The translations under genes and the position numbers were made by a program. From assembly GCA_012839475.1 (NCBI GenBank), contig DUNG01000008.1, positions 1-64,000 of the forward strand: 64,000 nucleotides of DNA. Reading direction: 5' to 3'. Position 1 is the stretch's first letter. Each line of letters opens with the position of its first letter. Shown one piece after another: positions 33,021-42,882 of the stretch. This DNA comes from Petrimonas sp. GTDB taxonomy: Bacteria; Bacteroidota; Bacteroidia; Bacteroidales; Dysgonomonadaceae. The notes beneath the pieces are model-generated. The model was not told the origin of the DNA and ran no database searches. It saw nothing but the letters and a program-made list of their open reading frames with translations.

Positions 33021-36000
33021 CTACCAATCCGCGTTTAAGTATTTCTCCAACTGCGATTTTCTGCCTGTTGATTTCAGCACCTCGGCTTTCAGCATTCCTT
33101 TCTTTTGCAGCGGTGCAATATTTTTACCCACACCATCATCCAGAATCGGATTGTAGCCTTCGGCTATTAGTTCGTCAACCTTGGCAGTGAAAAGTTCTAT
33201 TTCCCGAAGCTGCAAGTGAATTAGCTCACGCTCGTTTTGTGCCTGTGCCGTTTCTGCGCCTTGAAGCTGAATAAGTCGGTACTCCAAATTCTCTTTACGC
33301 TTGCTGATGTAGTTAGATTTCAGCTTAAACAGGCTGTCACGGTTCCACTTGTAGATAATGACATACGCCTCGAAGCCCTGATTAACGCCACTGCTCAAAT
33401 GCCAGATAAACGGCGTTTTAGGCAGGTACATAAACAGGTTTAAACGATCCGATAGATCACGGAAAAAATGTTGTTCGATATACTCATTCAGCGGACGACC
33501 GAGCAGACCATCCAACTGCGTAAACTGCGCCGATGTAAAACCCTGCGACATACAGTGTTGCTCCAAACGATCCAGCAGGCGTGTTTCCCCCGGCAAACCA
33601 ACCAATGGCACAATACCGTCATCATCCTGCATCAGGATAGTGCGGAATGCATCTGCCAAAAATTCCAACGCTATCTGTGCGGCACGTGCCCGCGGAACCA
33701 CTTTATGTTGGTTAAACCATAGCGTAACATCCAGCGGATTTACTTGGTTGCGGATACAGAACTCTTCCAGATTATTATTAGTCAGATAGAGCGATGCCAT
33801 TTCTGCAAGTATATTCCGCTTAAATTCCTCATCGTAGCTTATTTCACTTAGTCCGGCGATATGCTTATTTAATATTTCACGGATTTCTTCCGAAATTCCT
33901 AATTCCTCGTTACTAAGCGACTGCCAAAGTGCCCGAGCCTCTGCAGTAATAGGAAGTGCACCCACAGCCAATCCCATTTTAGCTTCCACCTGCCGGCGGT
34001 CTTCCTCGCTTAGCTCATACACTTCATAGATCAGTTCATCTATTACGGCTTCATTAAGCAGCACAAGCGACAACTGCCTATTTTCGTAGTTTAAGTAGGC
34101 ATGTACACGATCTTGTAGAGTGTTACCGGAAAATGCGATTAGCGGATTTTTATCAAAATTGGTTTCAATAATTGAATAGGTACATAATTCTTTTTTTATG
34201 TCAATATTAATTGAAGCCAATAAAGATATATTTTCTTCTAATTCTTTTGAAGGGATAACAAAAGGTATTCTTTGAAGATCACCGACTTGTGTGTTGACAG
34301 TTGGATTTAAACAGCCTAAAATATAAAAAGATAAATTGGAATTTAATAAAGCAATCGTATATCTAATATTAAAAAAATCTTTTGTTGGAAAAATACAAGA
34401 ACCACCCACATCAAATAAGGAATTTGTTGGATGTATCCTAAAAGAAGCACCTTTCGAACCACTTGCCGTATATGTTATACCTTCTTTTAAGTAAAATCTT
34501 TCATTTTGTGGACGTGATCGTTGTTTGCCATTTTCATCTTTAATGTTTTTTATTTCAAAACCATTATTTTCCCAATTTACTACAATCCAATTATTTCCAA
34601 GCCATTTATTATAAGGTCCTCCTTTTGAATAATTGAACCATTTGTTTCTACCATCATCACTTTTTGTTTCCCACCAAAATCTTAAAAACCTATCATTATT
34701 TGCTGTTGCAAGCCCTTGAGCGATATTAAATTTATCGCTTAATGCATTTCCCTTAAACTTTTCTCTAAACTCATCACTAATCCAATAGATAAAGGGCCAT
34801 CCGTCAATAATTTTAAGTTTCGATTGGGGAAGGGAAATATTGTGTTTATTGGGGCGGTTTTTTATATAATCATCCAATGCTTTCAAACAAAAATCCATCT
34901 TGTACTTTTCGTTTGGTGTTCGTGTATATTGATTTAAAGAGATGAACCAAGCAGTGTCATTTGTTTTTGTTTTTTCTAAAACATAAAATGCAGGATCAAC
35001 CATTATTAATCCAAATAAATTGCTTAATCCATAATCCACAAAAACATTGATATGCAAATGTTCAATAATATATTTTCGTACATCTTCAAATGATTTGATA
35101 TACATAAATGTCAAAGGATGAATTAAGGCAAGTTTCCCTTGTTCATCAACTATTTCGATACATCTTTTAATAAACGAAGCATAAAGATTGGTATTGAATT
35201 TATACGGTTGCCTGTAATTAGCATCGATAAACTTTTTCAATTCGGGTCCAAAATCACTGCTATCGGTATAAGGCGGGTTGGCCACTGCCACATCATATTT
35301 CTGTGTCAGTATTTGTAGAAAAGTAATGGCATCCTGCGCCTGTATATTCAGGAATGTGTGTCCCTGCTTGTCAGCATATCGGGTTACGGCACGTTGCAGG
35401 TTTGTGAAAAAATCATCACGAAATTTTTCATAACTTTCTATCTCTTGCTCGGCAAATAGGGTAATGCGGTCTTTTTGTAATCCGTGCAAATGGATGTTTA
35501 ATTTCTCTTCCAACCGTATCAGCGAACCAAATTTATAGGCTTGCTGCAAGTCTGTCCAGATATTTTGGATAATCTCTTTCTGTTTGGAGTCCATTCCGTT
35601 GCCATTTTCAAACATCTCTTTTACCTGCTCGTATTCGGGCAGCCAGAAGTCGGAACTCACCACGTTGAAATGCTCAATGCGAATGCTTCGTTTTCGCCGT
35701 TTGGCTTTGATGTATAAGCCGAGTTGCGCCAATTGCACGGCACGATTATCCAGATCAATACCGTATAGGTTGTTTTCTATTATCAGTTTGGCTATTTGGT
35801 TTTCGTCGTAATCGGCTCCGTAGTTTTCTATCTGATCCAGGTAGAGATCGTAAAATAGATCGAAAGCGTATAGCAGGAAGTTCCCCGATCCGGTTGCAGG
35901 GTCTATCAGATGTATTTCGGTGAGCGGTTTTGGTTCACGTATCTGTTTTTCGGGAGCACGTGCTATTTTGTATTCCTTTTTTATCTCGCTATCGGGATAC

Positions 36001-36731
36001 ATTTCCAGATAGAGTTTTCCCAGACTGTTGTCCACCAAGAACTTTACCACCCAGCGCGGCGTGTAAACTTGGCTTTGAATGCTTACTTTGTTGTATTCGG
36101 TTTTTTCGCCGCTTGCCTTGTGGTCGGCTTTTTTCCGGTTGTTGTAGCTTTCATAGAGCCAGCCCATCACATCGTCGCTCTGCCAGATATTTTCTTCCAC
36201 TTGTGGGTCGGTTTCCACGGCGTTGAAAGCAGAAATAATATCTTTCAGTTCAATGGAAGTGGGTAGCAGATGAAAAGGGTATGAGATGCTAAACAAGGGG
36301 ATTTCATTGGCTAATTTTTCAAATTCATATTCGATAAAAGGAATTAATCCTTCGTTCTCTTCTTGTCGTTGCTCGGGATATTGCTCCAACCAAGCCAGAT
36401 GCGAGAATGAACGCCCGCCGTGCATTTCACGCCGTGTGATGATTTCGGGAAACAGCGTATGCGCTTCCATCATCTTGATAGCAGTTAATCTATTGAAAAG
36501 GGTAAAAGTGAGTTCTTCCACCATTTTTTCATAGGCAGCCTCGTGCGTTCCGGTTTCCAAACGAAACACCTCGAAAATGCCATCCATCCGTTGGCGGTCG
36601 GTTTTATACTCTCGCGGAATAAGATCAGCATCCACCAATCGGTCTGCGTGAATACCCATTCTGCCCAATCGGTTTCTAAATGCACGGTCTATTAATAGAC
36701 GAATATGTTCGGTATGTTCTGATAGTTTCAT
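33021..36731 (-). CDS. pglX: BREX adenine-specific DNA methyltransferase PglX
   Basis: This 1236-aa N6-adenine methyltransferase marks host DNA at an asymmetric BREX site. Motif I is LIDPATGSGNFLL (about 275-287) and motif IV VANPPYTD (483-490, NPPY at 485-488). A large C-terminal target-recognition region (about 620-1000) and a helical tail follow. Length and layout are standard for type 1. The lower G+C look of the target-recognition part (34.2-35.2 kb, A/T-rich codons) suggests exchange of specificity modules. Confidence 0.95.
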   Translation of the reverse strand: MKLSEHTEHIRLLIDRAFRNRLGRMGIHADRLVDADLIPREYKTDRQRMDGIFEVFRLETGTHEAAYEKMVEELTFTLFNRLTAIKMMEAHTLFPEIITRREMHGGRSFSHLAWLEQYPEQRQEENEGLIPFIEYEFEKLANEIPLFSISYPFHLLPTSIELKDIISAFNAVETDPQVEENIWQSDDVMGWLYESYNNRKKADHKASGEKTEYNKVSIQSQVYTPRWVVKFLVDNSLGKLYLEMYPDSEIKKEYKIARAPEKQIREPKPLTEIHLIDPATGSGNFLLYAFDLFYDLYLDQIENYGADYDENQIAKLIIENNLYGIDLDNRAVQLAQLGLYIKAKRRKRSIRIEHFNVVSSDFWLPEYEQVKEMFENGNGMDSKQKEIIQNIWTDLQQAYKFGSLIRLEEKLNIHLHGLQKDRITLFAEQEIESYEKFRDDFFTNLQRAVTRYADKQGHTFLNIQAQDAITFLQILTQKYDVAVANPPYTDSSDFGPELKKFIDANYRQPYKFNTNLYASFIKRCIEIVDEQGKLALIHPLTFMYIKSFEDVRKYIIEHLHINVFVDYGLSNLFGLIMVDPAFYVLEKTKTNDTAWFISLNQYTRTPNEKYKMDFCLKALDDYIKNRPNKHNISLPQSKLKIIDGWPFIYWISDEFREKFKGNALSDKFNIAQGLATANNDRFLRFWWETKSDDGRNKWFNYSKGGPYNKWLGNNWIVVNWENNGFEIKNIKDENGKQRSRPQNERFYLKEGITYTASGSKGASFRIHPTNSLFDVGGSCIFPTKDFFNIRYTIALLNSNLSFYILGCLNPTVNTQVGDLQRIPFVIPSKELEENISLLASINIDIKKELCTYSIIETNFDKNPLIAFSGNTLQDRVHAYLNYENRQLSLVLLNEAVIDELIYEVYELSEEDRRQVEAKMGLAVGALPITAEARALWQSLSNEELGISEEIREILNKHIAGLSEISYDEEFKRNILAEMASLYLTNNNLEEFCIRNQVNPLDVTLWFNQHKVVPRARAAQIALEFLADAFRTILMQDDDGIVPLVGLPGETRLLDRLEQHCMSQGFTSAQFTQLDGLLGRPLNEYIEQHFFRDLSDRLNLFMYLPKTPFIWHLSSGVNQGFEAYVIIYKWNRDSLFKLKSNYISKRKENLEYRLIQLQGAETAQAQNERELIHLQLREIELFTAKVDELIAEGYNPILDDGVGKNIAPLQKKGMLKAEVLKSTGRKSQLEKYLNADW

Positions 36732-36772
36732 AGATACTCCTAATTTCTTGGAAGGAAATCGTAGTGGATAAT

Positions 36773-39700
36773 TTAATTGATTTCTATTTCGTCGTTATCG
36801 GATAGGGATGCCAGTTTTTGAAGTTCCTTCTGTAACCAATGCTTGTAAACCGAAACTTTGACTTTTCTGCCCGGTAATTTGGAATTAAATACTTTAGGCG
36901 CACTAATGGGCATTTCCGCAACACCCCCGATTGTCGGAATTTCTGTTTTTGTTGGCGCTTCCCTGACAAGTCCTGCCCGGATAATGTCGACTTCGATGCT
37001 TTTGCTGCTGTACAACTCGATAAACGACAGCACTTCGGAATAGGTGAACAGGCTGTTTTTATCCTTCACATCAAAATCGAGTGAAACAGTTGTATTAGCG
37101 CGTTGGGATGCGTATTGGTGCAATGCGTTGGCTTTCTGTAATGCTTGTGTGTTTAATCCCTCGGGGAGTAAGTTTATTTCACTGATCAAAGCTTCTACAT
37201 CGGCTTTTAATTGGATGTATTTCTTGGAAAGTTCATCAACTGATTTTGAAAACAAGCTGTGGTATTCATCTTTGATTTTCTGCGTAGTTTGTTGCAAAGA
37301 TGCAAAATTGCCCACGATATTTTGAGAGTAGAGATTGTCAAAAACAGAAGTGTGCTGTGCAATGGTATCGTTGGTTTGAGCCGCTTTATTCAACTCTTCC
37401 GCCACATCCGATACAAATAATTTCCAGCCCTTTACCTTCGGCAGGTTGTTTTTGATGAATTTTTCTACTTTTTCAATCGCGCGAATATGATCAACAAAAA
37501 CCGTCTTGTTGCTCAAAAAATCATTAGCACGATCGATGTAATTATTTTCGCTAATGGCTCCTGTATAGTTGAGAAGGAATTCTCTCTTTTCTTCCATATC
37601 CGGAAAAAGTTTGTCGAACTCTTTTTCCATATCCTTCAACAGTTTTACTTTGTCGGTGAAATGCTTTGCCAGATCACGAACGGCATTCATCAACTCAAAA
37701 TCGTTGGTGTTGTAATTCACCTTTCTGTTGATGTACTTCTCTACTTCAATATCAAGCAAGCATTGAGCTAATTCTTGTTTTTCTAAAGTGGAGAGTGTTT
37801 TCGATACTTCTTTAAATGAAGCTTTACGAAATTCCCTTGCAGCACCGAAAATACTTTGTACACCTGGATCTCTCCACGAGAATATGTTGTTCCCGTTATA
37901 TTTGGCGATCACTCTGCCTGCCCGCAGCAATGCAGCCATCGTAGAGCTTACCGTACCGAAGGTATAGCCGGTTGGCGGCATTTCCAGCTCTTTCTCAATG
38001 GTTGCACCATCCACAAAGGTGTTTCGTATCTTGTTAATAATCTCTTCCACTACTACAAGATTATTGCCCACAAAATTGCCATGCGCATCGAAAAATTGGA
38101 AATCGGGACCGTTGAAATAGTTGCGTAGTTTGGCATTATTTGTTTCTCTTACTACGCTTAATGCTACCTTTTCGTCCAGTTGTGATGACAACCGTTTGTA
38201 AAAAACGTTTTGGATAATCTGTCTCTGCTGTGCTTGAAGAGTTGTTTGCCAGTTTTCATCGTTTAATTGGAAAGTGTTGTATAGGTAAACAGCTATGGAG
38301 TTTATCAACGCTTCATCTATCAACTTGTTGATCCGGTTCTCTTTCTCGGCTTTGGAAGCTAAAAAGTTCAACATTATACGCCCTTCTTCAGAGTTGGGAT
38401 CCGTGTAACGCTCCTCCAAATAACCAATTCGCTCCACCTCGTCTATAAGCTTGTCCAATTCCCTGAAATCTTTATTGTCAGGAACAATCCACATCAGATC
38501 TTTGTCGTTTTGGTGTTGCATTTTCAAATTCTCCACTTCTGTACTTCGGTCATCAAAACTGTACAAGGTTTTTATCTTAATTTTTAACTGTTTCATTGGT
38601 GGCGAAGTCAGTTCATCGTCATTTTCCGTGGTGATGTAGAAACTGTACTGCAAGCCGTTATCATTCACTCTTGAGAGCTGACTGACAAATGAAGAGCTTT
38701 TATAAGCTTTTACCGCACGGTTCTTCTTGACAAACTGTTGTACAGTGTAGCCTTTCATTTCATCCAACAATCGTTGTTCAATATCGGATGTAATTCGATA
38801 CATTTTATTTGTATCGAGCAATACCTTGGCTTCCGTGAGAATGTCTAAAGCTTCTTCAATATCACCCTGATAATTATGGTATTGTTCTGGATCGGTGGAG
38901 TAGGACTTCACGATATTTGGCAAAGTGGTTGGCACCATTTCAGCCACATAAAGAAAGTTGATTGTTTCCAGCAGTTTGCGACCGGATATATTCAGACCTT
39001 CTTCCCTTAAAATTCTTTCCGCATTCTCATACTTGTTCGATAGCCTCACATCAACATTATTGTCTGCATGAGATGCAATCTGCCATCCCGCGGCCACGTG
39101 AAATAAATCGTTATTTTGAAGCGTGTTTTTTAGAATATCGTAAGTGGTGATGATCATTCCACGATTGGCAACTTTTGTAGATGTAAGTCCTTTTTTACCA
39201 AACAAGAAGTTTTGAAGCAGATCGAACTGAGATTTATAAAATGGATAATAGGTCGAATAGGTTTCCAAACTGTCTGTTTTGGAAACTCCCGCGCCTATCA
39301 GTGCAGCATGCTCGGCAATAGCCCCGGAATGATTATCGTAATTATCGCTTAAGGCTTTTAATCCTTCATCCGTTTTCTTTAAGAGCCTGTTTTTAATGAT
39401 TATATCTACTTCCGTGGATTCAAGGTGAATTTTTGTTTTGAAACGATCGGTTACTTTCGTTAATTGAGCTTTATTAAGGCCTGAATTGCTGATTACTTCA
39501 TCCAATCGTTGCTGAGCAATGGCAATAGTCCATACTTTATTTCCTAACGAAGTAAGCGACTCGCTAACCCCTTCCAGATCAAGCAATGTAAACTTCTTCT
39601 GTCCTATGGCTTCACTAGCTTCATCGAAAATAAACACCACTCTTTCGTCTTTTACGATTTGCAGGTACTTACTTAACTCCTCACTCAATCGGGTAGAACT

Positions 39701-40381
39701 AAACTGATCTATATCCCTGCGGATAGATGTAAGCAGGTTGTTGTAATCAGTTTCACTATTTCCTTCTTTAATGTAAATCTCTTTGATGGTTTTGGTGTAT
39801 TGAATAAAATCATGTCTGATTTCTTCCCAGTTAAGTCCCAACCGCCTGTCCACAAATTCATAGACATTCATAATGTTTGCGTTGACCATCAACTGATAAA
39901 GGAATATTCCATAGTCATTAGCAGGGATATCCAACGTGCTTAAAAAGCTGTTGTACAAGGTATAGGCAAGTCCTTTCGTTGTGTCTTGCTTAGCAACATC
40001 CAGAAATACAACCCGACAGTTGTAAGCGTTTAAACTGCGTATATTGTTTATAATCAGGGCTTCATCGTCAATACCTGTGAAACGTTGCAATATTCGGTCT
40101 CTTGCGGGTGTTCCTGCAAGCATTCGGTTGTTCAATAAATAGCCGAGCAGTTTCCCAAAATAGGATTTCCCCGATCCGTAAAAACCGGAAATCCAAACAC
40201 CTGTTTCAAGAATGTTGGATGTGAATGTAGAAACAAATTTAGAATACTCTCTTGCTAAACCATCGGTGATGATGTAGTTATCGATTTCTTGTATAATTTC
40301 TGTTTCCGAAAACTGCTGAATATCAATTACACTCTTTATGTCTTCGGACAGGTCGATGGATAGTATATCTTTAATCTTCAT
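36773..40381 (-). CDS. brxC: BREX ATPase BrxC
   Basis: This 1202-aa P-loop ATPase (PglY-related) has Walker A GFYGSGKS (66-73) and Walker B VVFIFDEASE (248-257). The rest is a long, mostly helical protein with a coiled coil near 1040-1110. BrxC is an essential core component that probably organises PglX and PglZ on DNA. It starts 23 nt after brxB and ends 41 nt before pglX. Confidence 0.94.
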   Translation of the reverse strand: MKIKDILSIDLSEDIKSVIDIQQFSETEIIQEIDNYIITDGLAREYSKFVSTFTSNILETGVWISGFYGSGKSYFGKLLGYLLNNRMLAGTPARDRILQRFTGIDDEALIINNIRSLNAYNCRVVFLDVAKQDTTKGLAYTLYNSFLSTLDIPANDYGIFLYQLMVNANIMNVYEFVDRRLGLNWEEIRHDFIQYTKTIKEIYIKEGNSETDYNNLLTSIRRDIDQFSSTRLSEELSKYLQIVKDERVVFIFDEASEAIGQKKFTLLDLEGVSESLTSLGNKVWTIAIAQQRLDEVISNSGLNKAQLTKVTDRFKTKIHLESTEVDIIIKNRLLKKTDEGLKALSDNYDNHSGAIAEHAALIGAGVSKTDSLETYSTYYPFYKSQFDLLQNFLFGKKGLTSTKVANRGMIITTYDILKNTLQNNDLFHVAAGWQIASHADNNVDVRLSNKYENAERILREEGLNISGRKLLETINFLYVAEMVPTTLPNIVKSYSTDPEQYHNYQGDIEEALDILTEAKVLLDTNKMYRITSDIEQRLLDEMKGYTVQQFVKKNRAVKAYKSSSFVSQLSRVNDNGLQYSFYITTENDDELTSPPMKQLKIKIKTLYSFDDRSTEVENLKMQHQNDKDLMWIVPDNKDFRELDKLIDEVERIGYLEERYTDPNSEEGRIMLNFLASKAEKENRINKLIDEALINSIAVYLYNTFQLNDENWQTTLQAQQRQIIQNVFYKRLSSQLDEKVALSVVRETNNAKLRNYFNGPDFQFFDAHGNFVGNNLVVVEEIINKIRNTFVDGATIEKELEMPPTGYTFGTVSSTMAALLRAGRVIAKYNGNNIFSWRDPGVQSIFGAAREFRKASFKEVSKTLSTLEKQELAQCLLDIEVEKYINRKVNYNTNDFELMNAVRDLAKHFTDKVKLLKDMEKEFDKLFPDMEEKREFLLNYTGAISENNYIDRANDFLSNKTVFVDHIRAIEKVEKFIKNNLPKVKGWKLFVSDVAEELNKAAQTNDTIAQHTSVFDNLYSQNIVGNFASLQQTTQKIKDEYHSLFSKSVDELSKKYIQLKADVEALISEINLLPEGLNTQALQKANALHQYASQRANTTVSLDFDVKDKNSLFTYSEVLSFIELYSSKSIEVDIIRAGLVREAPTKTEIPTIGGVAEMPISAPKVFNSKLPGRKVKVSVYKHWLQKELQKLASLSDNDEIEIN

Positions 40382-40404
40382 AGCAATTAAAAACTAATGT
40401 CTGA

Positions 40405-40968
40405 TTAATAGTCGTTTATAATGTGACAACGGTATTTTGACGCGGGTCTTTTCGATAAAAAAAGCAGGTTTTCGCCATCGTATGTTGCCGGGTATAGAAC
40501 GATCAATGGCAAAGATGACTTCATTACAACCTCGTGCTCCATTATATGTATGTTCTCAATACCGCTACCGTAAAGTGCTCCCGTATTGATTAGCACAGGT
40601 ATTTTACCATCATCAAAACTGTTTTTTATCGCTTCAATGATTGTTCTGAATAAATCATTTCCAACTTCGTGATCGGGTAGTTTGAAAATATGAGGAAGCG
40701 AACTTTGCCTTAACTCGAAAAGTGTGGGCAGATTACTTCTGTTGTCTTCTACGAATTGCACCAACAGGCTATTCAGATCAATAATATTATAGTTCTCGTC
40801 ATTCATATTAGCATAAATAGACTTTATGAATTCGAGTTCCTTGGCGGGATTGCAAACAATCAATATAGAGTTCCCGCCATTGGCTTTCTGTGTTATTTCA
40901 GAGCCTTTTGCCGTATTTATAAATTGCTTGGTGTCGAAAATGACCTGATCAGGATTTTGTAAGCTCAT
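40405..40968 (-). CDS. brxB: BREX protein BrxB (DUF1788)
   Basis: This 187-aa protein of the DUF1788 family has a RecA-like alpha/beta pattern (ILIVCNPAKELEF, IPVLINTGALYGSG, LPLIVLYPATYDG) without a Walker A motif. It is an essential small component in type 1 BREX and contacts PglZ. Its start overlaps the brxA stop by 20 bp, showing translational coupling. Confidence 0.92.
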   Translation of the reverse strand: MSLQNPDQVIFDTKQFINTAKGSEITQKANGGNSILIVCNPAKELEFIKSIYANMNDENYNIIDLNSLLVQFVEDNRSNLPTLFELRQSSLPHIFKLPDHEVGNDLFRTIIEAIKNSFDDGKIPVLINTGALYGSGIENIHIMEHEVVMKSSLPLIVLYPATYDGENLLFLSKRPASKYRCHIINDY

Positions 40969-41707
40969 GATAAATTTGTTGATATGATTTTATTGGCTCG
41001 ATTCTTAATTGCTCTCCGTTGTAGTACAAATTATAATATTTGGAATATTTTTTCTGCATAACTCTTTCTAAAAACAGGTCCCGATCTAAATAAAAGTACT
41101 CTAACCAGTCGCTTTTCATCAAGTTAGCTGCTCCTTCAATTGCAACTAGCCAGTAAATATATAATACAAATACCTTGTCATTTAAAAATATACGCTTGAT
41201 CGATTTGTTTTTTGATCCTTCGAGCAGGTTAAATTTTTTCAACAGAGTAAGGTACTTTGACGCGGTTGTTTTGATTGTTGTATCAGACCAGCTTTGAAGG
41301 GCAGGCTCTCTACTTTTCAGGTCATTGAGACATGCTGTCACCTCCTCTGTCTTAATGCCTATTCTTCCACTATATAAGGCAGGAAAGAATACAGACTTAT
41401 TCAGGTAATGAAGGAGGTCGTTATTTCGTGAAGAATTCAAGAAAAGAAGATGAAGGCTGTCCGCGGTAATACCTTCTGAGCGAAGGCATGTAGTCAGCAT
41501 TGATTTAACTTCATCGTTCTTATAATGAAGTATTGTACCGATTATAGCGCTTTCAAAACGTTTTACGGCTCTATCTGTCCTGATCGAGGTGAAAGACCTA
41601 TGTCCGCCTGCTGAATCCAAAGGGGCAGGTGTATCTTCGAGAAACACATTAATTAGGTTGATATCAGGCAATCCGCCCAATATATTAATATCAGTATTTA
41701 TTATCAT
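40949..41707 (-). CDS. brxA: BREX protein BrxA (DUF1819)
   Basis: This 252-aa DUF1819 protein, all-helical and NusB-like in known structures, binds DNA. The ATG at 41707 is chosen because a perfect promoter -7 element lies at 41733-41740, inside the longer frame that opens at 41779. First gene of the BREX operon. Confidence 0.92.
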   Translation of the reverse strand: MIINTDINILGGLPDINLINVFLEDTPAPLDSAGGHRSFTSIRTDRAVKRFESAIIGTILHYKNDEVKSMLTTCLRSEGITADSLHLLFLNSSRNNDLLHYLNKSVFFPALYSGRIGIKTEEVTACLNDLKSREPALQSWSDTTIKTTASKYLTLLKKFNLLEGSKNKSIKRIFLNDKVFVLYIYWLVAIEGAANLMKSDWLEYFYLDRDLFLERVMQKKYSKYYNLYYNGEQLRIEPIKSYQQIYHELTKS

Positions 41708-41732
41708 GAAACGTTTAAAAAAGGCTGTCTCG

Positions 41733-41740
41733 CAAAGATA
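41733..41740 (-). promoter_or_regulatory. -7 element (TAtcTTTG) of the BREX operon
   Basis: CAAAGATA on the plus strand reads TATCTTTG on the minus strand, 26 nt before the brxA start. No divergent regulator gene is adjacent; an IS30 remnant begins 127 bp further upstream. Confidence 0.68.
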
Positions 41741-41866
41741 AACTAAAATGTTTAATGTCTTAGAAAGATTTCCGGACAATAAGAGAAAGTAAAATTATCC
41801 GTGAATTCTACTAAGAAGTGTAAATGATTCGAGGCTATAAAGCCAGGATCATGAAAAACACTCGGG

Positions 41867-42056
41867 GAACATCGTAGGAAAAATGGCAAGGGTGCCATCG
41901 TCACCCTCGTGGAGAGAAGCAAGGATTACCTGCTGATGAGGAAGCTGAAAAAAGGGAAGAACGCTGAAGGCCTGGCCAAAAGTCGTGGCCATGATGACGC
42001 CCTTCATGGGTGCCATAAAAAGTATCACGACCGACAACGGGAAAGAGCTAACCTTA
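41867..42056 (+). pseudogene. IS30-family transposase remnant
   Basis: The plus strand encodes KNGKGAIVTLVERSKDYLL then, after a +1 shift near 41980, VVAMMTPFMGAIKSITTDNG, which is the central DDE region of an IS30 transposase (GAIVTLVER and TTDNGKE are typical). Both ends are missing, so it is dead. It marks past insertion at the promoter-proximal end of the BREX operon. Confidence 0.75.
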
Positions 42057-42123
42057 ACGTTGTATCTATTAATTAAACTTGCAAAGGTTTCGTTACAATT
42101 GTCATTGTCTGACTGATTTTCGG

Positions 42124-42151
42124 TAAAAAAAGAGAGGTTTTACCCTCTCTT
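42124..42151 (-). terminator. Intrinsic terminator of the 76-aa gene
   Basis: AGAGAGG (42131-42137) pairs with CCTCTCT (42144-42150); on the minus strand the stem runs into seven U (42131-42125). It lies 74 nt past the stop of the leftward gene at 42225. Confidence 0.72.
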
Positions 42152-42202
42152 CAAAACATCTGGTCAGCCACACGCATCCCACCACCTTGTTTCATGTGCT
42201 AA

Positions 42203-42257
42203 CAGCCTTGTCCGCTGCGATGTTTTAATATCGTTCGTATTCCGCTTTTGTCATTAT
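42203..42257. repeat. Duplicated gene-end segment, copy 1
   Basis: This 55-nt segment, covering the end of the 76-aa gene and 22 nt beyond it, recurs at 43017-43071 at the end of the 72-aa paralogue with about 85% identity. Confidence 0.65.
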
Positions 42258-42455
42258 AGTACCGCCCATGTCGGCCCTCGCCACCACATTGGAGTGTTCG
42301 GATATTTTATACTCTGCTTCTCCTTTAAATTTGGCATAACATTCATAGCCATCTTTAGTCGGAGCATACCGAACAGCTATATCTTCGAGATCATCCATGA
42401 TGTAAATCTCATTTCCCTCTTCGTAGTTTTTGACTATGTAATCTAAGTTGCTCAT
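42225..42455 (-). CDS. Small 76-aa protein, paralogue of the 72-aa protein
   Basis: This is an acidic, beta-rich protein with the C-terminus GGTIMTKAEYERY, shared (GGEIITKEEYERY) with the protein at 43039-43257. Both are short, soluble, Tyr/Asp-rich and of unknown function. Anti-toxin-like or immunity roles are possible for such small duplicated proteins, but nothing visible proves it. Confidence 0.6.
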   Translation of the reverse strand: MSNLDYIVKNYEEGNEIYIMDDLEDIAVRYAPTKDGYECYAKFKGEAEYKISEHSNVVARADMGGTIMTKAEYERY

Positions 42456-42544
42456 TTGAATTTGCTGTAGGCAAGACTTATGTTTATTTATCTCCGTAAA
42501 GTTACTGTTTTTCCTGATATATTTTAAAACAAATTTTTAGATGG

Positions 42545-42703
42545 AAAAACAAGAGGTAAGTTGTAAAACCTACCTCTTACTCCCGCAATAAGCATTTCAG
42601 CTTATCTTGTATTCTCACGAGCTTTAAAGCCCCGACAGTGCGTTAAGAGAATTGGTGGTCAAAGACCAGTACAAAAATACAAATTTGTTTAGAATTCTAC
42701 AAA
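42545..42703 (-). ncRNA. Candidate small RNA with full promoter and terminator
   Basis: On the minus strand a TTTG (42703-42700) stands 20 nt from a -7 element TATTTTTG (42679-42672), an almost ideal promoter. The transcript (about 42665 to 42545) would hold TGGTC-TTT-GACCA, AAGC/GCTT, and a terminal stem AAGAGGTA/TACCTCTT with an extra GTT/AAC pairing (42551-42578), followed by GTTTTT. No reading frame of note. Confidence 0.58.
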
Positions 42704-42728
42704 ACAAAATAATTGTCGGAAAATATTG

Positions 42729-42808
42729 TATATTTGCCGTGCGGGGGTGTCCGTAATGATTAAGTACGGCCCGCCGTTCCAGCCGGTAGAGATGCCGGCT
42801 TATTTTTT
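42729..42808 (+). ncRNA. Candidate small RNA, divergent from the previous one
   Basis: A perfect -7 element TATATTTG (42729-42736) is followed by GCGGG/CCCGC (42741-42745 with 42770-42774) enclosing CCGTA/TACGG (42751-42755 with 42765-42769), then a terminator AGCCGG/CCGGCT (42781-42800) with TATTTTTT. The unit is about 68 nt and much richer in G+C than its surroundings. Confidence 0.62.
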
Positions 42809-42852
42809 GCGGAAGTTTGCCTGTTTTATTTTGTTAATGGTATTACTTTCAA

Positions 42853-42860
42853 TACCTTTG
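42853..42860 (+). promoter_or_regulatory. -7 element (TAccTTTG) of the hybrid 66-aa ORF
   Basis: TACCTTTG lies 23 nt before the ATG at 42883, which also has an AAGG ribosome site (42873-42878 region). Confidence 0.5.
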
Positions 42861-42882
42861 TGAGACGCTAATCAAGGTGAAG

